Shown here piece by piece: positions 53,046-61,987 of a DNA stretch of 64,000 nucleotides. A program made the translations under genes and the position numbers. The stretch comes from Bacteroidota bacterium (GTDB taxonomy: Bacteria > Bacteroidota > Bacteroidia > Chitinophagales > Chitinophagaceae): NCBI GenBank assembly GCA_013288945.1, contig JABDAZ010000006.1, positions 1 through 64,000 on the forward strand, written 5' to 3'. Position 1 is the stretch's first letter; every line of letters begins with the position of its first letter. The notes beneath the pieces are model-generated. The model had not been told where the DNA came from. It saw only the letters and a program-made list of their open reading frames with translations, and did no database searches.

Positions 53046-55484
53046 ATGAAAAAGATATGCGCACTTTTTTTGCTTATTAACCTATTTATTAATGGCAATG
53101 CACAACCAGAAAATAAAAGTCATTTAATCGCCAAAAGAATTACACTTCCAAATGGTTGGTCGCTTACGCCGGTTGGTAATAGTTTGCCGCTCGGCGATCT
53201 TCCTTTAAACATTACCGTTTCTTCTTCAAAAAAATATATTGCAGTAACCAACAACGGGCAAAGCACGCAATCGCTTCAACTGATTGATGTAAAAAAAGAA
53301 ATTGTTCTGGATAGCGTCGACATCCCGAAATCCTGGCTGGGCCTGAAGTTCAGCGCAGATGAAAAATTTTTATATGCTTCCGGTGGAAATGATAATTGGA
53401 TATTAAAATATGCAATCATCAATAACAAACTCATTTTAAAAGACAGTATTATTCTTGGAAAAAAATGGCCACAAAAAATTTCTCCTGCAGGGATTGATAT
53501 TGATGACGCGCAAAAAATTTTATACGTTGTTACCAAAGAAGATAATTCTTTATACATTATTAATCTTCAAACAAAAACGATCATCCAAAAAATTGCACTA
53601 AGCGGCGAAGCTTATACTTGTGTTCTTTCGTCAAACAAAAAAGAATTATATATCAGTTGCTGGGGCTGTGATAAAATTTTAATTTTTGATACGCAATTAA
53701 AAAAAATAGTTTCAGAAATTCATGTTGGTGATAATCCGAATGATTTGTGCGTTACAAAAAATAATCATTTTCTTTTTGTTGCGAATGCAAATGATAATTC
53801 CGTTTCTGTTATTGATCTTCAAAAAAGAAAAGTAATTGAAACTTTAAATGCTGCATTGTATCCAAATGCGCCGGATGGTTCTACAACAAATGCCGTAGCA
53901 TTAAGTGTAAATGAAAAAACATTGTACGTTGCCAATGCAGATAATAATTGCCTCGCAGTTTTTGATGTAAGCAATCCCGGATTTTCAAAATCAAAAGGAT
54001 TTATTCCTGTTGGCTGGTATCCAACTTCCGTGAAAGTGATTAATAAAAAAATATATGTTGCCAATGGAAAAGGTTTTTCTTCCATAGCAAATCCTTACGG
54101 GCCAAATCCCATCAAGCGCAAGCAGCGCGTGAATTACAAAGGAGGCGATGAAAACAAACCACATGAAGTGCAATACATCGGAGGACTTTTTAAAGGAACG
54201 CTTAGCATTTTTAATGAACCCGATGAAGAAACTGCAGGGATGTATTCAAAACTTGTTTATGAAAATACGCCGTATAATAAATTGAAAGAATCGCAAACAC
54301 AAGGCGAAGCAGGAAATCCAGTTCCAATGAAAACGGGCGATGCATCGCCCATCAAACATGTGTTTTATATTATTAAAGAAAACAGAACTTATGATCAAGT
54401 TCTTGGCGATGTGAAAGAAGGCAACGGCGATACAAGCCTTGTATTATTTGGTGAAAACATTACACCGAATGAACACGCGATTGTAAAACAATTTGTGTTG
54501 CTCGATAATTTTTATTGCGATGGCGAAGTAAGTGCCGATGGCCACAACTGGAGCATGGCCGCATATGCAAATGATTATACAGAAAAAAACTGGCCGACAA
54601 GTTATGGCGGCCGCGGTGGCAGTTACGATTTTGGTGGTGGCCGCGCAATTGCATTTCCAAAAAATGGTTTTATTTGGGATCAATGTATTCGTCATCATGT
54701 GAGCTTAAGAAATTATGGCGAGTTTTCTGATGAAGGCAAACCTGCATTGGCATCGCTCGCAAAATATACGATGCAAAAATATCCCGGATGGAATTTGTCT
54801 ATACAAGATATTGCGCGCGAAAAAATTTGGGAGAAAGATTTTGATTCATTAATAAATATTAATCAGTTACCGGTTTTAAATATTATTTATTTGCCCAACG
54901 ATCATACAAGTGGATTATCAAAAGGAGCCTTCACTCCTTTCGCGCATGTTGCAGATAATGATTTGGCTGTCGGCAGAATGGTTGAACATCTTAGCCAAAG
55001 CAGTGCATGGAAAGAAAGTGTTGTTTTTATTTTAGAAGACGATGCACAAAACGGGCCCGATCATGTTGATGCGCACAGAAGCCCTGCATACATTGCCGGC
55101 GGTTATGTAAAAAGGCATTTTGTTGATCACAGCATGTATTCTACTTCATCCTTGTTAAGAACAATGGAATTAATTGCCGGCATTCCGCCGATGAGCCAGT
55201 ATGATGCAGCCGCAAACCCAATGTGGAACTGCTTTTCAGCCGTTGCAGATACAACAACATTTCACTCATTGCCTGCAAATATTGATATTAATGAAAGAAA
55301 TATAGCGTTGAATATACTATCGGAAAAATCTGCAACATTTGATTTCACCAAAGAAGATCGCGTTCCCGAAAGTGCATTTAATGAAGTATTATGGAAAGCA
55401 ATAAAAGGATTGGATGCAATTGTTCCTTCACCAAAACGCGCCGCATTTTTAAAAACCATTAAGAAGAAAGATGATGATGATTGA
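53046..55484 (+). CDS. YVTN beta-propeller fused to an alkaline-phosphatase-superfamily phosphoesterase
   Basis: The 812-residue secreted protein (signal ends GNAQ) has an N-terminal seven-bladed propeller (about residues 40-350; YAVTNNGQSTQS-like blades such as LYVANADNNCLAVFDVS) and a C-terminal phosphoesterase domain from about residue 430: HVFYIIKENRTYDQVLGD, SADGHNW, IIYLPNDHTSG and FILEDDAQNGPDHVDAHRSP. These match the acid-phosphatase/phospholipase C type of the alkaline phosphatase superfamily. A role in phosphate release from organic esters at the surface is inferred. The Asp and His metal ligands are kept. Confidence 0.85.
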   Translation: MKKICALFLLINLFINGNAQPENKSHLIAKRITLPNGWSLTPVGNSLPLGDLPLNITVSSSKKYIAVTNNGQSTQSLQLIDVKKEIVLDSVDIPKSWLGLKFSADEKFLYASGGNDNWILKYAIINNKLILKDSIILGKKWPQKISPAGIDIDDAQKILYVVTKEDNSLYIINLQTKTIIQKIALSGEAYTCVLSSNKKELYISCWGCDKILIFDTQLKKIVSEIHVGDNPNDLCVTKNNHFLFVANANDNSVSVIDLQKRKVIETLNAALYPNAPDGSTTNAVALSVNEKTLYVANADNNCLAVFDVSNPGFSKSKGFIPVGWYPTSVKVINKKIYVANGKGFSSIANPYGPNPIKRKQRVNYKGGDENKPHEVQYIGGLFKGTLSIFNEPDEETAGMYSKLVYENTPYNKLKESQTQGEAGNPVPMKTGDASPIKHVFYIIKENRTYDQVLGDVKEGNGDTSLVLFGENITPNEHAIVKQFVLLDNFYCDGEVSADGHNWSMAAYANDYTEKNWPTSYGGRGGSYDFGGGRAIAFPKNGFIWDQCIRHHVSLRNYGEFSDEGKPALASLAKYTMQKYPGWNLSIQDIAREKIWEKDFDSLININQLPVLNIIYLPNDHTSGLSKGAFTPFAHVADNDLAVGRMVEHLSQSSAWKESVVFILEDDAQNGPDHVDAHRSPAYIAGGYVKRHFVDHSMYSTSSLLRTMELIAGIPPMSQYDAAANPMWNCFSAVADTTTFHSLPANIDINERNIALNILSEKSATFDFTKEDRVPESAFNEVLWKAIKGLDAIVPSPKRAAFLKTIKKKDDDD

Positions 55485-55524
55485 TAGGTATGAAGTATGA
55501 ACTATAAACTATGAAGTGATGTAT

Positions 55525-55640
55525 CAAATTTTCAAATTTTCACATCTTCAAATTTTCAAATTATTATTGTCCGATCGTTGGTTCATTAATGATCATTTGT
55601 TGCGTCGCACACTTGTACTTTTGGTTCTTTAGTGATCTTA
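55525..55640 (+). repeat. Dispersed repeat, copy C (TTTTCAAA lead plus GCGTCGCAC core)
   Basis: The TTTTCAAATT lead, TTATTGTCCGATC, ATTAATGATC and GCGTCGCACACTTGTACTTT (from 55592) occur in the same order as in copy A. It lies between convergent genes. The rest of the gap 55485-55739 holds only the terminator at 55682. Confidence 0.8.
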
Positions 55641-55681
55641 AAAAAAATAATAAATCACCGTTCCATTTATTAATATAAAAT

Positions 55682-55713
55682 AAAAAAGCCCATCATTTTG
55701 ATGAGCTTTTTTT
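55682..55713. terminator. Bidirectional terminator
   Basis: AAAAAAGC-CATCA pairs with TGATG-GCTTTTTT with one internal mismatch. It separates two convergent genes. Confidence 0.85.
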
Positions 55714-55739
55714 ATTCTGATTATATTAAAGAATATATT

Positions 55740-56117
55740 TTACCAATGCCTGCGATCATCATGCCTGTATTCATGTTCACGGCCGCGATCATAATACCTG
55801 CGATCATCATGCCTGTAATAATCATGATAATAATTTTCGCGAGGCCTTTCATAATATCTGCGTCCATCTCTTTCGTAATAAACATAACCCGGATTTTCTA
55901 CCACAACCTGTGCACCATTATAATCATTATAATAAGCAGATTGTTCAGGCGCACATTGCTGCTGATAAACTACAACGGGCGGCGCAGGCGGACGTAAAAA
56001 TCCTGGAATTGGCGGAACAGGTATACGAATTCCTGCATGAACATATACTTGCGCGCTCGCATTAATGGCAGATAAACTTGCACCAATAATTAACAACGGA
56101 ATAATAAAGCGTTTCAT
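55740..56117 (-). CDS. Small secreted Pro/Tyr/Arg-rich protein
   Basis: The 125-residue protein has a clear signal peptide (MKRFIIPLLIIGASLSAINASA before QVYVHAG). The middle has Pro-rich IPVPPIPGFLRPPAPPVVVY, and the last 55 residues are rich in Arg, Tyr, His and Asp with the repeat YRHDDRR at two places. The repeat is coded by nearly the same DNA (CCTGCGATCATCATGCCTGTA on the plus strand), so it is a recent duplication. Such proteins are frequent in Bacteroidota periplasm or surface; no function is known to me. Confidence 0.75.
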   Translation of the reverse strand: MKRFIIPLLIIGASLSAINASAQVYVHAGIRIPVPPIPGFLRPPAPPVVVYQQQCAPEQSAYYNDYNGAQVVVENPGYVYYERDGRRYYERPRENYYHDYYRHDDRRYYDRGREHEYRHDDRRHW

Positions 56118-56302
56118 AATGTAGAGTTTTTAAATAATTAAAAGTTTTTAATTTTTATAAAATTTGTTCTTTCAATTATAGAATAAAAAACGCTACAGAA
56201 ATTTAATGCACAGCCTGCAAAAGCTGTTAAAGTTTTTGTTAAAGAAAATACGCAAACGCAGAAACGTTATTAATAATAATGAAGAATGGTTTCGAAAAAT
56301 GT

Positions 56303-56917
56303 TTACGCTTTAAATCCTGTTGCAGTAATACAAGTCACCGGGTTCATCTCACGAAACGCAAGCCTGGTGTCGGTTAGGCCAGCTTCTGCAAATTGATCCT
56401 GTATGTTTTCAGCGGCTTGCCAAATCAATTTTTCAGTTGTTGCCCAGCGTGGTTGAAATACCATTATTAATTTTCCGCCGCTCTTTAATAAATTATGCAA
56501 TTGTATAAATTGGTTCTCTGGTTCTTTCCATTTGGTGCAAACATTGTTGCCATAAATCGTATCAAAATAATGATTCGGATAAGGCAAGCTTGCAATTTCT
56601 CCAATGTGCAATTGCATCATTTCGTTATTAATAAATTTTTTATTTCTTTTTGAAGCGCTCAAATAATTATCAACTGATTCATCAACGCCGGCAACAAAGC
56701 CCGACTGCATTTTTTTTGCAACTTTTTCTAAAACGGTTCCACTGTTAAAACCAATTTCCAAAATATGCTGGTAAGGTTTAAGCGCAAGTTGCTCAACTGT
56801 CCATTCATCACGCGTTTTATTTTTTGCGGGAAATAAACATTCACCAAATTTTACTGATAAATATTTTGCGCGATTCGTTTCGTTTAATGTTGCAATAGCA
56901 GCGTTGGTATTTTGCAT
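56303..56917 (-). CDS. Class I SAM-dependent methyltransferase
   Basis: The 204-residue protein has the SAM-binding order: LKPYQHILEIGFNSGTVLEKVA (motif I), FVAGVDES (motif post I), IASLPYPNHYFDTIYGNNV (motif II and III) and LLKSGGKLIMVFQP. The type is that of UbiE/COQ5-like enzymes. The target molecule cannot be told. It stands alone, with a terminator of the next unit 21 bases upstream of its start. The N-terminal 40 residues include FGECLFPAKNKTRDEW, seen in Bacteroidota homologues. Confidence 0.83.
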   Translation of the reverse strand: MQNTNAAIATLNETNRAKYLSVKFGECLFPAKNKTRDEWTVEQLALKPYQHILEIGFNSGTVLEKVAKKMQSGFVAGVDESVDNYLSASKRNKKFINNEMMQLHIGEIASLPYPNHYFDTIYGNNVCTKWKEPENQFIQLHNLLKSGGKLIMVFQPRWATTEKLIWQAAENIQDQFAEAGLTDTRLAFREMNPVTCITATGFKA

Positions 56918-56937
56918 GTCAAAAGATTTTATAATTT

Positions 56938-56972
56938 AAGTGGTGAAATATTTTAAAAACATTTCACCACTT
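56938..56972 (-). terminator. Terminator after the sigma-linked membrane gene
   Basis: AAGTGGTGAAAT pairs with ATTTCACCACTT (12 bp) around 11 bases. It sits between two minus-strand genes. Confidence 0.85.
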
Positions 56973-56980
56973 ATTAATAA

Positions 56981-57331
56981 TTATTGTTCTGCTTTTTCTT
57001 CGCGGAAAGATCTTCCAAACCTTCTGCCGCAGCGGTTTTCCCATTCACTTTTAAATTTCTCTTTGTCTTCAGCGCTCATGCTGTCCCATCTTTGCATCAT
57101 TCCTTTTTTCCATTCATGCCTTCCCCAATGCCCGCCACGAAAACCGCCAAATAATATTTTGCTTAATGCAAGCAAACCCAAAGCCTGCCAAAATGTAATC
57201 AGTTTTACAGAAACAACTGCGGCAAGTACATTATTCCAAAGCAGCATTACTGCGCCGCTAAAAACTGTCACGCCAACCAGCACCATCAAAATGATACCAA
57301 AAAATTTCCGTTCATTAAATCTCCGTCTCAT
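56981..57331 (-). CDS. Small membrane protein co-encoded with an ECF sigma factor
   Basis: The 116-residue protein has two membrane helices (about residues 9-30 and 40-62; FFGIILMVLVGVTVFSG and LITFWQALGLLALSKILFGG) and a charged cytoplasmic or periplasmic tail with WGRHEWKKG and SAEDKEKFKSEWENR. It follows an ECF sigma gene after 12 bases. Genes in this place often encode an anti-sigma or a sensor, but no known anti-sigma motif is visible, so the role is inferred from context only. Confidence 0.7.
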   Translation of the reverse strand: MRRRFNERKFFGIILMVLVGVTVFSGAVMLLWNNVLAAVVSVKLITFWQALGLLALSKILFGGFRGGHWGRHEWKKGMMQRWDSMSAEDKEKFKSEWENRCGRRFGRSFREEKAEQ

Positions 57332-57343
57332 ATAAATATTTTT

Positions 57344-57928
57344 TTAGTAATTAATAATTTCACTGTATAAGGTTTGTAAACGATTCCGCAAATGCAGCAC
57401 AGCATAGCGTTTGCGCGATATTAATGTGTTTATCGAAAGGCCCGTGCGTTCTGCAATTTCTTTAAACGGCACGTCTTCCATTTCATTCCATATAAAAACT
57501 TCGCGTTGTTCCTGCGGCAATTCTTCCAATGCGCTTTCCAGTTCTTTCCAAAATATACTGCGCAAATATTCCGTTTCCGGGTTTTTATTATCAGCCAGCA
57601 AAATTTCTTTCAGGTTAAATTCGCCGTCTTCGTTTTCAAATGCCAGCGCATCTTCCAGCGATTCCGGTTTTTTCTTGCGGTAGCGATCTATAATTTTATT
57701 GCGCGCCACGCGAAACAGCCAACTGCTCACCTGCTCAATCGGCTCGGTATCCACCGTTGCCGTAAGCTGGTACCACACATCCTGCAAAATATCTTCGGCG
57801 TCTTCTTCCGTGTTCACGCGTTTGCGGATAAAGCCAAAAAGGCGCTGGCCAAACTGGCTGATAACCGAACTAATATTTTTTCGGGAAGGGTTGCTCATGA
57901 GCGGTTCTATCGTCAAAAATTCCTCCAT
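57344..57928 (-). CDS. ECF-type RNA polymerase sigma factor
   Basis: The 194-residue protein has sigma region 2 (EDAEDILQDVWYQL and VSSWLFRVARNKIIDRYRK, about residues 42-85) and region 4 (LPQEQREVFIWNEMEDVPFKEIAERTGLSINTLISRKRYAVLHLR, about 136-182). It lacks region 3, as ECF sigmas do. ATG 57928 or the inner ATG at 57898 (MSNPSRKNIS) could both start it. It is followed by a membrane-protein gene. The regulon is unknown. Confidence 0.92.
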   Translation of the reverse strand: MEEFLTIEPLMSNPSRKNISSVISQFGQRLFGFIRKRVNTEEDAEDILQDVWYQLTATVDTEPIEQVSSWLFRVARNKIIDRYRKKKPESLEDALAFENEDGEFNLKEILLADNKNPETEYLRSIFWKELESALEELPQEQREVFIWNEMEDVPFKEIAERTGLSINTLISRKRYAVLHLRNRLQTLYSEIINY

Positions 57929-58004
57929 ACTTACATACGCAGACGCACAGGGAATATTAATATTTTAAAAGTTTAAGAAAATATTTTTTTTGAACCAAGC
58001 ATCA

Positions 58005-58060
58005 GTACATTAATCATCTTCATTGGCGTCGCACTCTTGTACATTCGTTCTTTGGTGATC
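58005..58060 (+). repeat. Dispersed repeat, copy D (GCGTCGCAC core, variant)
   Basis: ATTAATCATCTTCATTGGCGTCGCACTCTTGTAC, one base off the core, faces copy D' at 58149. Confidence 0.75.
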
Positions 58061-58148
58061 ATTGATTTCCCTGCAAACAGTTTAATTTTCATCTGTTAAC
58101 TATTTACCACAGAGAACCGCAGAGAAAAAAGTTCATTATTGCTGCAAT

Positions 58149-58205
58149 CGTACAAGTGTGCGACGCCACAAATGTTCATTAATAAACTAAAAGCTCGGAC
58201 AATAA
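58149..58205 (-). repeat. Dispersed repeat, copy D' (inverted partner of D)
   Basis: Read on the minus strand, this has TTATTGTCCGAGC, TTTAGTTTATTAATGA and GCGTCGCACACTTGTAC, close to copy A over about 55 bases. Between D and D' lies ACCACAGAGAACCGCAGAGAA, the inverse form of the heptad tract. Confidence 0.78.
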
Positions 58206-58283
58206 ATTAATTCCTCACTGTGAAAATGGCTCAATGAAAAACCAAGTCATATTTCATAAAAACAGAAATCAAAAAAATCAAAC

Positions 58284-59498
58284 TCACGCTTTCAAACTAT
58301 TAATAAACTCCGCACTGCTCATTTGTTTTTTGATGCGTGTAATATCGCCCAAAGCAGTTACTAAAATATCGCGGTTATTTTCTGCCAAATCTTTTGTAAA
58401 AGCGCCGCCATCATTCATAATAAATGCAGCCATTTGCTGGCCGATTATTTTCATCAAATCGAATTTTGTGATATCTGCCATATCAATTTTGCCGAGGATT
58501 TTTTCAGTTAAATCGTGCAGCCATTTGCTTTCATATTTTTCTTCATCCAGGGAATCAATGTTTGGTAATTTATTAATCGCCTGCGGGTCGAGCGAAATTT
58601 GAAACCTTCTGAAATCAATCGTATGTTGTATCATCGGCGAGCGGAATGCGTCAACCTGCATGGCGCTTGCATCCTGGCCCATTTCCGTCATCAGCCAGTT
58701 GAGCCAGAACACAAGATCGATTCCTTTCAGATCAATCGTTTCAGTTGGCTTAATAAATTCTCTTGAAATGCCCGTTCCAAAACTAAACAAGGTGATTTGA
58801 GAAATTTTATACAATGAATCGTTTGGATTTTTATCTGCATTGCTATAAGAAACCGCTTCCATAAAAGCGGCAAGCGCGGGATTATTATAGGTTGTCGTTC
58901 CGCCATCAACAAATCTTTCCATCGGGTAAAAATAAGTTGGCGCACTCATCGTTGCTTCCATCACTGCGCGCAACAAAACATCCTGGTATGTTCCATAAAA
59001 ACTTCCATCACTTTGTTTAAAAACGGAAAAAAAAGTTTCTTCCGCCGCGCTCATATCCTGAACAGTTATCATCAAATCAATATCGGTTTTGCTGCAAGCT
59101 TCGTTCAATGTAACATCGCCAATAATCTGTTGCAACAACGCACGGTATTTTTCTTTTGTAAAAGCTGGCGGATTAATAAAACGGTTGCCAAGCAAACGGT
59201 GATCAAAAACTTCTGTTACTAAATTTTCATACATCGTTTCAATATCAAAAGCGGTATGGCCGCTTGCTATTAATCCTGCAATAATTCCACCGGTTGAAGT
59301 TCCGGCAACCATATCAAATAATTCATAGCATGGAATGCCTGCAGTTATTTCCAATTGCTTTAATAATTGAATCGTTAATATGCCGCGCATGCCGCCGCCA
59401 TCTAAACAAAGTATTGCTCGGTGATCTGCATTAATATTTAATTTTTGAAAAGCCTGTAAGCGCGAAGAATTAATTGCGCTGCTGTTTGGTTTTGCCAT
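58284..59498 (-). CDS. Patatin-like phospholipase
   Basis: The 404-residue protein has the patatin motifs: the oxyanion loop DGGGMRG near residue 33, the Ser hydrolase motif GTSTGG near residue 66, and the DGG with the catalytic Asp near residue 198 (RFVDGGTTTYNNP). It should cleave acyl chains from phospholipids. There is no signal peptide, so it is cytoplasmic or injected. Some patatins are CBASS effectors, but no cyclase gene is near. It lies alone between a repeat pair and the UmuC gene. Confidence 0.9.
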   Translation of the reverse strand: MAKPNSSAINSSRLQAFQKLNINADHRAILCLDGGGMRGILTIQLLKQLEITAGIPCYELFDMVAGTSTGGIIAGLIASGHTAFDIETMYENLVTEVFDHRLLGNRFINPPAFTKEKYRALLQQIIGDVTLNEACSKTDIDLMITVQDMSAAEETFFSVFKQSDGSFYGTYQDVLLRAVMEATMSAPTYFYPMERFVDGGTTTYNNPALAAFMEAVSYSNADKNPNDSLYKISQITLFSFGTGISREFIKPTETIDLKGIDLVFWLNWLMTEMGQDASAMQVDAFRSPMIQHTIDFRRFQISLDPQAINKLPNIDSLDEEKYESKWLHDLTEKILGKIDMADITKFDLMKIIGQQMAAFIMNDGGAFTKDLAENNRDILVTALGDITRIKKQMSSAEFINSLKA

Positions 59499-59546
59499 CG
59501 TGTTAGTAATAAAGGATGAAGGAAAAATTTTTAATCATTAATAAAG

Positions 59547-60827
59547 TTAATTCACTTCCTTCAACTCTTCCCATCTTGTGCTGTGCCTTTCTGAGCGCAG
59601 TTCCTGGCGCATTTTCCAATCTTTATTAACGCCCGATGTACAAAATTTTACAACATCATCGCGCATGGCGAAATTTACATTATCAACCGCGCTCATTAAA
59701 AAGCGGTTTGTATTTTTTGATTCGGTTGCAAACAAATTTCCCTGGATGGATTCATCAGGAACAATTCCGCTCAACATTACGCCAGCTTTTTTATACGTTC
59801 TTCCTTTTTCAAAAAGATCATCTAACAATTCAACCGCAGGTTTTATTAATTCATGTGTAAATGAAGTTGCTGATTGCAAAGTTGCATAAGAACTTACTGA
59901 AGGACCATGGCGAAAATTGGATGAATAACTTTCTTCTTTCGGAACAATAAAAACGCTGATTGTATTTGCAGCGCACTGTTGCCTGCGTAATTTTTCAGCA
60001 GCGCGCGATGTGTAAGTTGCAATCGCTTCTTTTAATTCATGCAGTTCAGTAACTGGTTTTCCAAACATGCGCGTGGTTGCGATCATCTTTTTTGTATCCA
60101 GTTCTTTGTTCATCACAATGGAAGGTTCGCCGCGCAATTCTTTTATTAATCGAACGCCAACAACGCCGCCCATGTTGGTATGCGCCCATTCTTCGGGCAT
60201 GTTTCGCAAATCCCATGCGCTTGTAATTCCGCAGTTGATTAACTTATTTGCATACGCGCTGCCAACTCCCCAGATTCCATTAACGCGCGTAAGTTGCAAT
60301 GCTTTTCGTTGTTCTTCTTCTGTTATTAATAAGGTTACGCATTTTGTTTTTGCCTTATCTTTTTTGGCAATATGGTTTGCAATTTTTGCCAGCGTTTTTG
60401 TAGGCGCAACGCCAACGGAAACAGAAATGCCTGTCCACATTTCTACAGTTTCTCGCATTTCCATGGCAAACTTTTCATATTGATCCGCAGGGATTTTTTC
60501 AAGATTTAAAAATGCTTCATCTACAGAATACACTTCCACATTTTCTTCGCCAACCAAAACTCGCAAAGTATCCATCACGCGCATACTCATATCTCCATAC
60601 AAATGATAATTAGAAGAAAAAACAGCCACGTCATTTTTATCAATAATATGTTTGGCAAGAAAATATGGGCCAGCCATGCCAACGCCAAGTTTTTTTGCTT
60701 CATCGCTGCGAGAAATAATACAGCCATCATTGTTGCTTAAAACAACAACAGGTTTGTTCAACAAATCCGGGCGAAAAACCCTTTCGCACGAACAATAAAA
60801 ACTATTGCAATCAACGATGGCTTTCAT
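59547..60827 (-). CDS. umuC: Y-family DNA polymerase, UmuC-like
   Basis: The 426-residue protein has the Y-family motifs: VDCNSFYCSCERVF with the first metal Asp, VVVLSNNDGCIISRS, and VYSVDEAFL with the Asp-Glu pair near residue 103. The thumb and little-finger domains follow, and the C-terminus (RFLMSAVDNVNFAMRDDVV...KMRQELRSERHSTRWEEL) is the DUF4113-type tail of UmuC. It copies damaged DNA when activated by a cleaved UmuD. Here the UmuD partner looks uncleavable. A transposase lies between the two genes. Confidence 0.94.
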   Translation of the reverse strand: MKAIVDCNSFYCSCERVFRPDLLNKPVVVLSNNDGCIISRSDEAKKLGVGMAGPYFLAKHIIDKNDVAVFSSNYHLYGDMSMRVMDTLRVLVGEENVEVYSVDEAFLNLEKIPADQYEKFAMEMRETVEMWTGISVSVGVAPTKTLAKIANHIAKKDKAKTKCVTLLITEEEQRKALQLTRVNGIWGVGSAYANKLINCGITSAWDLRNMPEEWAHTNMGGVVGVRLIKELRGEPSIVMNKELDTKKMIATTRMFGKPVTELHELKEAIATYTSRAAEKLRRQQCAANTISVFIVPKEESYSSNFRHGPSVSSYATLQSATSFTHELIKPAVELLDDLFEKGRTYKKAGVMLSGIVPDESIQGNLFATESKNTNRFLMSAVDNVNFAMRDDVVKFCTSGVNKDWKMRQELRSERHSTRWEELKEVN

Positions 60828-60844
60828 TTGTTTTTATTTTCTTT

Positions 60845-60873
60845 CTCCGCATTCTCAGGCATGAATGCCGGAG
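60845..60873 (-). repeat. Bulged hairpin 3' of the Y1 transposase (possible IS end)
   Basis: CTCCGCATTC pairs with GAATGCCGGAG with a one-base bulge and an 8-base loop. Bulged hairpins of this kind mark the ends of IS200/REP-type elements. It lies about 80 bases beyond the transposase stop. Confidence 0.5.
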
Positions 60874-60954
60874 CTAATCAGATTTTATTTTATAATAAAA
60901 TAAATCCCTTTTTCTATAATAACATGTTGATAATATTTGTAAAGATTTTTTTCA

Positions 60955-61389
60955 CTATCTCCGTTCGCGATCAAATTCATAAATCGAAATAAATTCATCA
61001 TGCTCCTGGCTGAATGTTTTTTTGCTGTGATGAATTTCCTGGTTCTTAATATATTCTCTCACGGAATTTAATTTCGATTCACTCACCGACACGGCAAAAT
61101 ATTCTTCCTGCCATTCAAAATTTCCGTTGCTCAATTTATTTCTATTAATAAAAAATGAACTTTCTCCTTTTATTAATTGAATCACTTTTGCAATGGATTG
61201 ATCCGGATTTAATGAAATCAAACAATGAATATGTTCATCATAACCATTAATAAAATCTATATAAATATTTTTGCTCAATGTGTTTTCGCGAATGTGCGCA
61301 AACAATTGGTAACGTAATTTTTTCGTTAATAATGGCTCCCGGTTTTTGGTTGCCCAAACGGCGTGAACCCAAATTTTTACCATTGACAT
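60955..61389 (-). mobile_element. IS200/REP-type Y1 transposase gene between umuD and umuC
   Basis: From the Met at 61389 (MSMVKIWVHAVWATKNREPLL) the protein is 144 residues, the normal size of TnpA-REP/IS200 enzymes. The HUH motif is HIH in YDEHIHCLISL, and the single catalytic Tyr is in VREYIKNQEIHHS. Such enzymes cut single-stranded DNA at hairpins. The ORF-track extension to 61506 is hydrophilic and unlikely. It lies in the same direction as, and inside, a umuD-umuC pair, with a 10-bp inverted repeat upstream (61437-61446 / 61503-61512) and a bulged hairpin downstream. It looks intact, but may be a resident REP-type gene. Confidence 0.85.
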
Positions 61390-61436
61390 TCTATAAGGTT
61401 TAATCAATAATGAGGTTATTGCAAAAACTAAATCGA

Positions 61437-61512
61437 TGATCGTTGGACGATGCCGATGACGAAATTTTTTATTAATATTTATTATTTGAAACCGACCAAC
61501 GGCCAACGATCA
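61437..61512. repeat. 10-bp inverted repeat upstream of the Y1 transposase
   Basis: TGATCGTTGG (61437-61446) and CCAACGATCA (61503-61512) form a perfect inverted pair 56 bases apart. They may be the upstream end of the IS200-like unit. The right part lies near the umuD stop. Confidence 0.5.
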
Positions 61513-61525
61513 CCAGCCATCATTT

Positions 61526-61960
61526 TCACACATCCCGAATTACATACGTCACCACGCCCCAAACAGAAAATTCTGCGCCTGATAAATCCACGTCAATCGC
61601 CGCGAGTTTATTTGTCTCGGGCACCAATCTTATTTTATTAAACGTTTTTTCAAAACGCCGGATCAGCATTTCACCATTTAAAGAAGCGATAACAACCTTG
61701 CCCGTAGCAGCTTTTACGGATCGATCAACAATCACAATATCGCCATCAAAAATGCCGGCATTAATCATCGCATCGCCGCGCACGCGCATAAAAAAAGTTG
61801 CCGGTTTATTGCGGATGAGTTGTTCATTTAAATCAATCCCGCGTTCCATATAATCGTCGGCAGCGGCGCCAAAACCTGTGGCATTGGCAGTGCGCACATC
61901 TTTTTGGTGATACGTTTTGCTGCCTTTATAACCCGCGCCAAAAAATTGTTCCACTTCCAT
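61526..61960 (-). CDS. umuD: UmuD/LexA-family protein with a lost Ser-Lys dyad
   Basis: The 144-residue protein aligns well with UmuD: AADDYMERGIDLNEQLI, RGDAMINAGIFDGDIVIVDRS, LNGEMLIRRFEK and EFSVWGVVTYVIRDV. In UmuD the catalytic Ser is in GDSM and the Lys in the TVKKL-type segment. Here the sequence is GDAM (Ala64, codon GCG) and LIRRF (Arg101, CGG), so both dyad residues are absent. The cleavage site also differs (ATGF in place of CGF). It should be a fold-intact, uncleavable form. It is first of the unit that leads into the transposase and umuC. Confidence 0.9.
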   Translation of the reverse strand: MEVEQFFGAGYKGSKTYHQKDVRTANATGFGAAADDYMERGIDLNEQLIRNKPATFFMRVRGDAMINAGIFDGDIVIVDRSVKAATGKVVIASLNGEMLIRRFEKTFNKIRLVPETNKLAAIDVDLSGAEFSVWGVVTYVIRDV

Positions 61961-61987
61961 ATAAAATATTTTTTTGTTTGCTAATTT

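Noticed and set aside
55698-55997. 99-residue plus-strand ORF rich in Ile/Met
   Set aside because: It is opposite the small secreted protein at 55740-56117, which has a clear signal peptide, and it begins inside a terminator.
58284-59498. Patatin as part of a CBASS anti-phage system
   Set aside because: No CD-NTase, HORMA, or Cap gene is adjacent; the protein alone is not enough for the call.
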